Assembly (NCBI GenBank): GCA_002421475.1
Contig: DIJW01000204.1
Span: forward strand, 1 to 6,421
Direction: 5' to 3'
DNA from: Thiomicrospira sp. UBA5634
GTDB lineage: Bacteria; Pseudomonadota; Gammaproteobacteria; Thiomicrospirales; Thiomicrospiraceae
DNA length: 6,421 nt
Below the pieces are notes generated by a model. It ran no database searches. It was not told the DNA's origin and saw nothing but the letters and a program-made list of their open reading frames with translations. Below are positions 6,220-6,421 of the stretch, one piece after another. Each line of letters begins with the position of its first letter. The stretch's first letter is position 1. Both the position numbers and the translations under genes were made by a program.

Positions 6220-6421
6220 CTATTCTGCGAATACCGCCACTCGACGTTTGCGATCTTTTTCGCGCGGCGTCAAATTATCTTTGTTTTCATCAAATGGGTT
6301 TTCGCCGACACGGTATTCAACAATGACCGGCGTACCGACCCATTTAAACGCTTTACGGAATACGTTCTGCAAATAACGCGTGTAGGGTTGCGGCACTTTA
6401 TCCAGTTTATTGCCGTGAATA
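6220..6421 (-). CDS. der: C-terminal end of GTPase Der (EngA), cut by the window edge
   Basis: Der is a double-GTPase-domain protein needed for assembly of the 50S ribosomal subunit. The last 66 residues are visible. They begin IHGNKLDKVPQPYTRYLQNV, continue with FRKAFKWVGTPVIVEYRVGENPF, and end in NLTPREKDRKRRVAVFAE before TAG (6222-6220). They align with the KH-like C-terminal domain of E. coli Der, which reads IHGN, YLMNYFRK, MGTPIRI, GENPY and NTLTP at the same places. The GTPase domains lie beyond position 6421. The next gene on this strand, the oxidoreductase, starts 90 bases downstream, and only the 24-bp palindrome stands between them, so read-through is possible. Identity is secure even from this fragment. 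Confidence 0.93.
   Translation of the reverse strand, partial: IHGNKLDKVPQPYTRYLQNVFRKAFKWVGTPVIVEYRVGENPFDENKDNLTPREKDRKRRVAVFAE

Overview
The window is a compact stretch of bacterial chromosome. It most resembles a low-to-moderate GC gammaproteobacterium with cytochrome-based respiration, possibly of the Thiomicrospira/Hydrogenovibrio type. That placement is an inference from protein resemblance, the small periplasmic c-type cytochromes and the very large fused FAD/Fe-S oxidoreductase; it was not tested.

Layout. A plus-strand trmO/tsaA gene (34-750, tRNA m6t6A37 methyltransferase) converges on a small minus-strand gene (747-920) for a 57-residue two-helix membrane protein; their stop codons overlap. 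This small gene has a strong Shine-Dalgarno and a good promoter. Diverging from it are two plus-strand genes for exported mono-heme class I cytochromes c (1142-1450 and 1566-1862). Each has its own promoter signals and rho-independent terminator, so they are separate units. The interval 1863-2268 holds no gene. It contains the second cytochrome's terminator, a 14-bp palindrome, a 260-bp fold-back element flanked by ATAT, and the terminator of the next gene. The minus strand from 6129 to 2269 is one 1286-residue oxidoreductase: DUF3683 + FAD domain + FAD-oxidase C-terminal domain + two 4Fe-4S clusters + two CCG domains. Upstream of it on the same strand is the C-terminal end of the GTPase gene der (6421-6220, cut by the window edge).

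The most striking signal is not a gene. The exact 12-base palindrome ACCAGGCCTGGT occurs four times in 6.4 kb (111, 1925, 3332, 6173), where about 0.0004 copies are expected by chance. Two copies lie inside genes in the same codon phase, reading Gln-Pro-Gly-Leu-Val. Two lie between genes, one of them growing to a perfect 24-bp palindrome. This looks like a genome-wide iterated palindrome, a candidate uptake, methylation or chromosome-organisation site. The second signal is the 260-bp fold-back element at 1954-2213, whose paired segments nest around one centre.

How the genes fit together. The cytochromes are periplasmic electron carriers. The oxidoreductase is of the D-lactate/glycolate/D-2-hydroxyglutarate dehydrogenase superfamily and should pass electrons from a 2-hydroxyacid to the respiratory chain. 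Its convergent position beside the cytochromes is suggestive only. trmO and der are housekeeping genes of tRNA modification and ribosome assembly.
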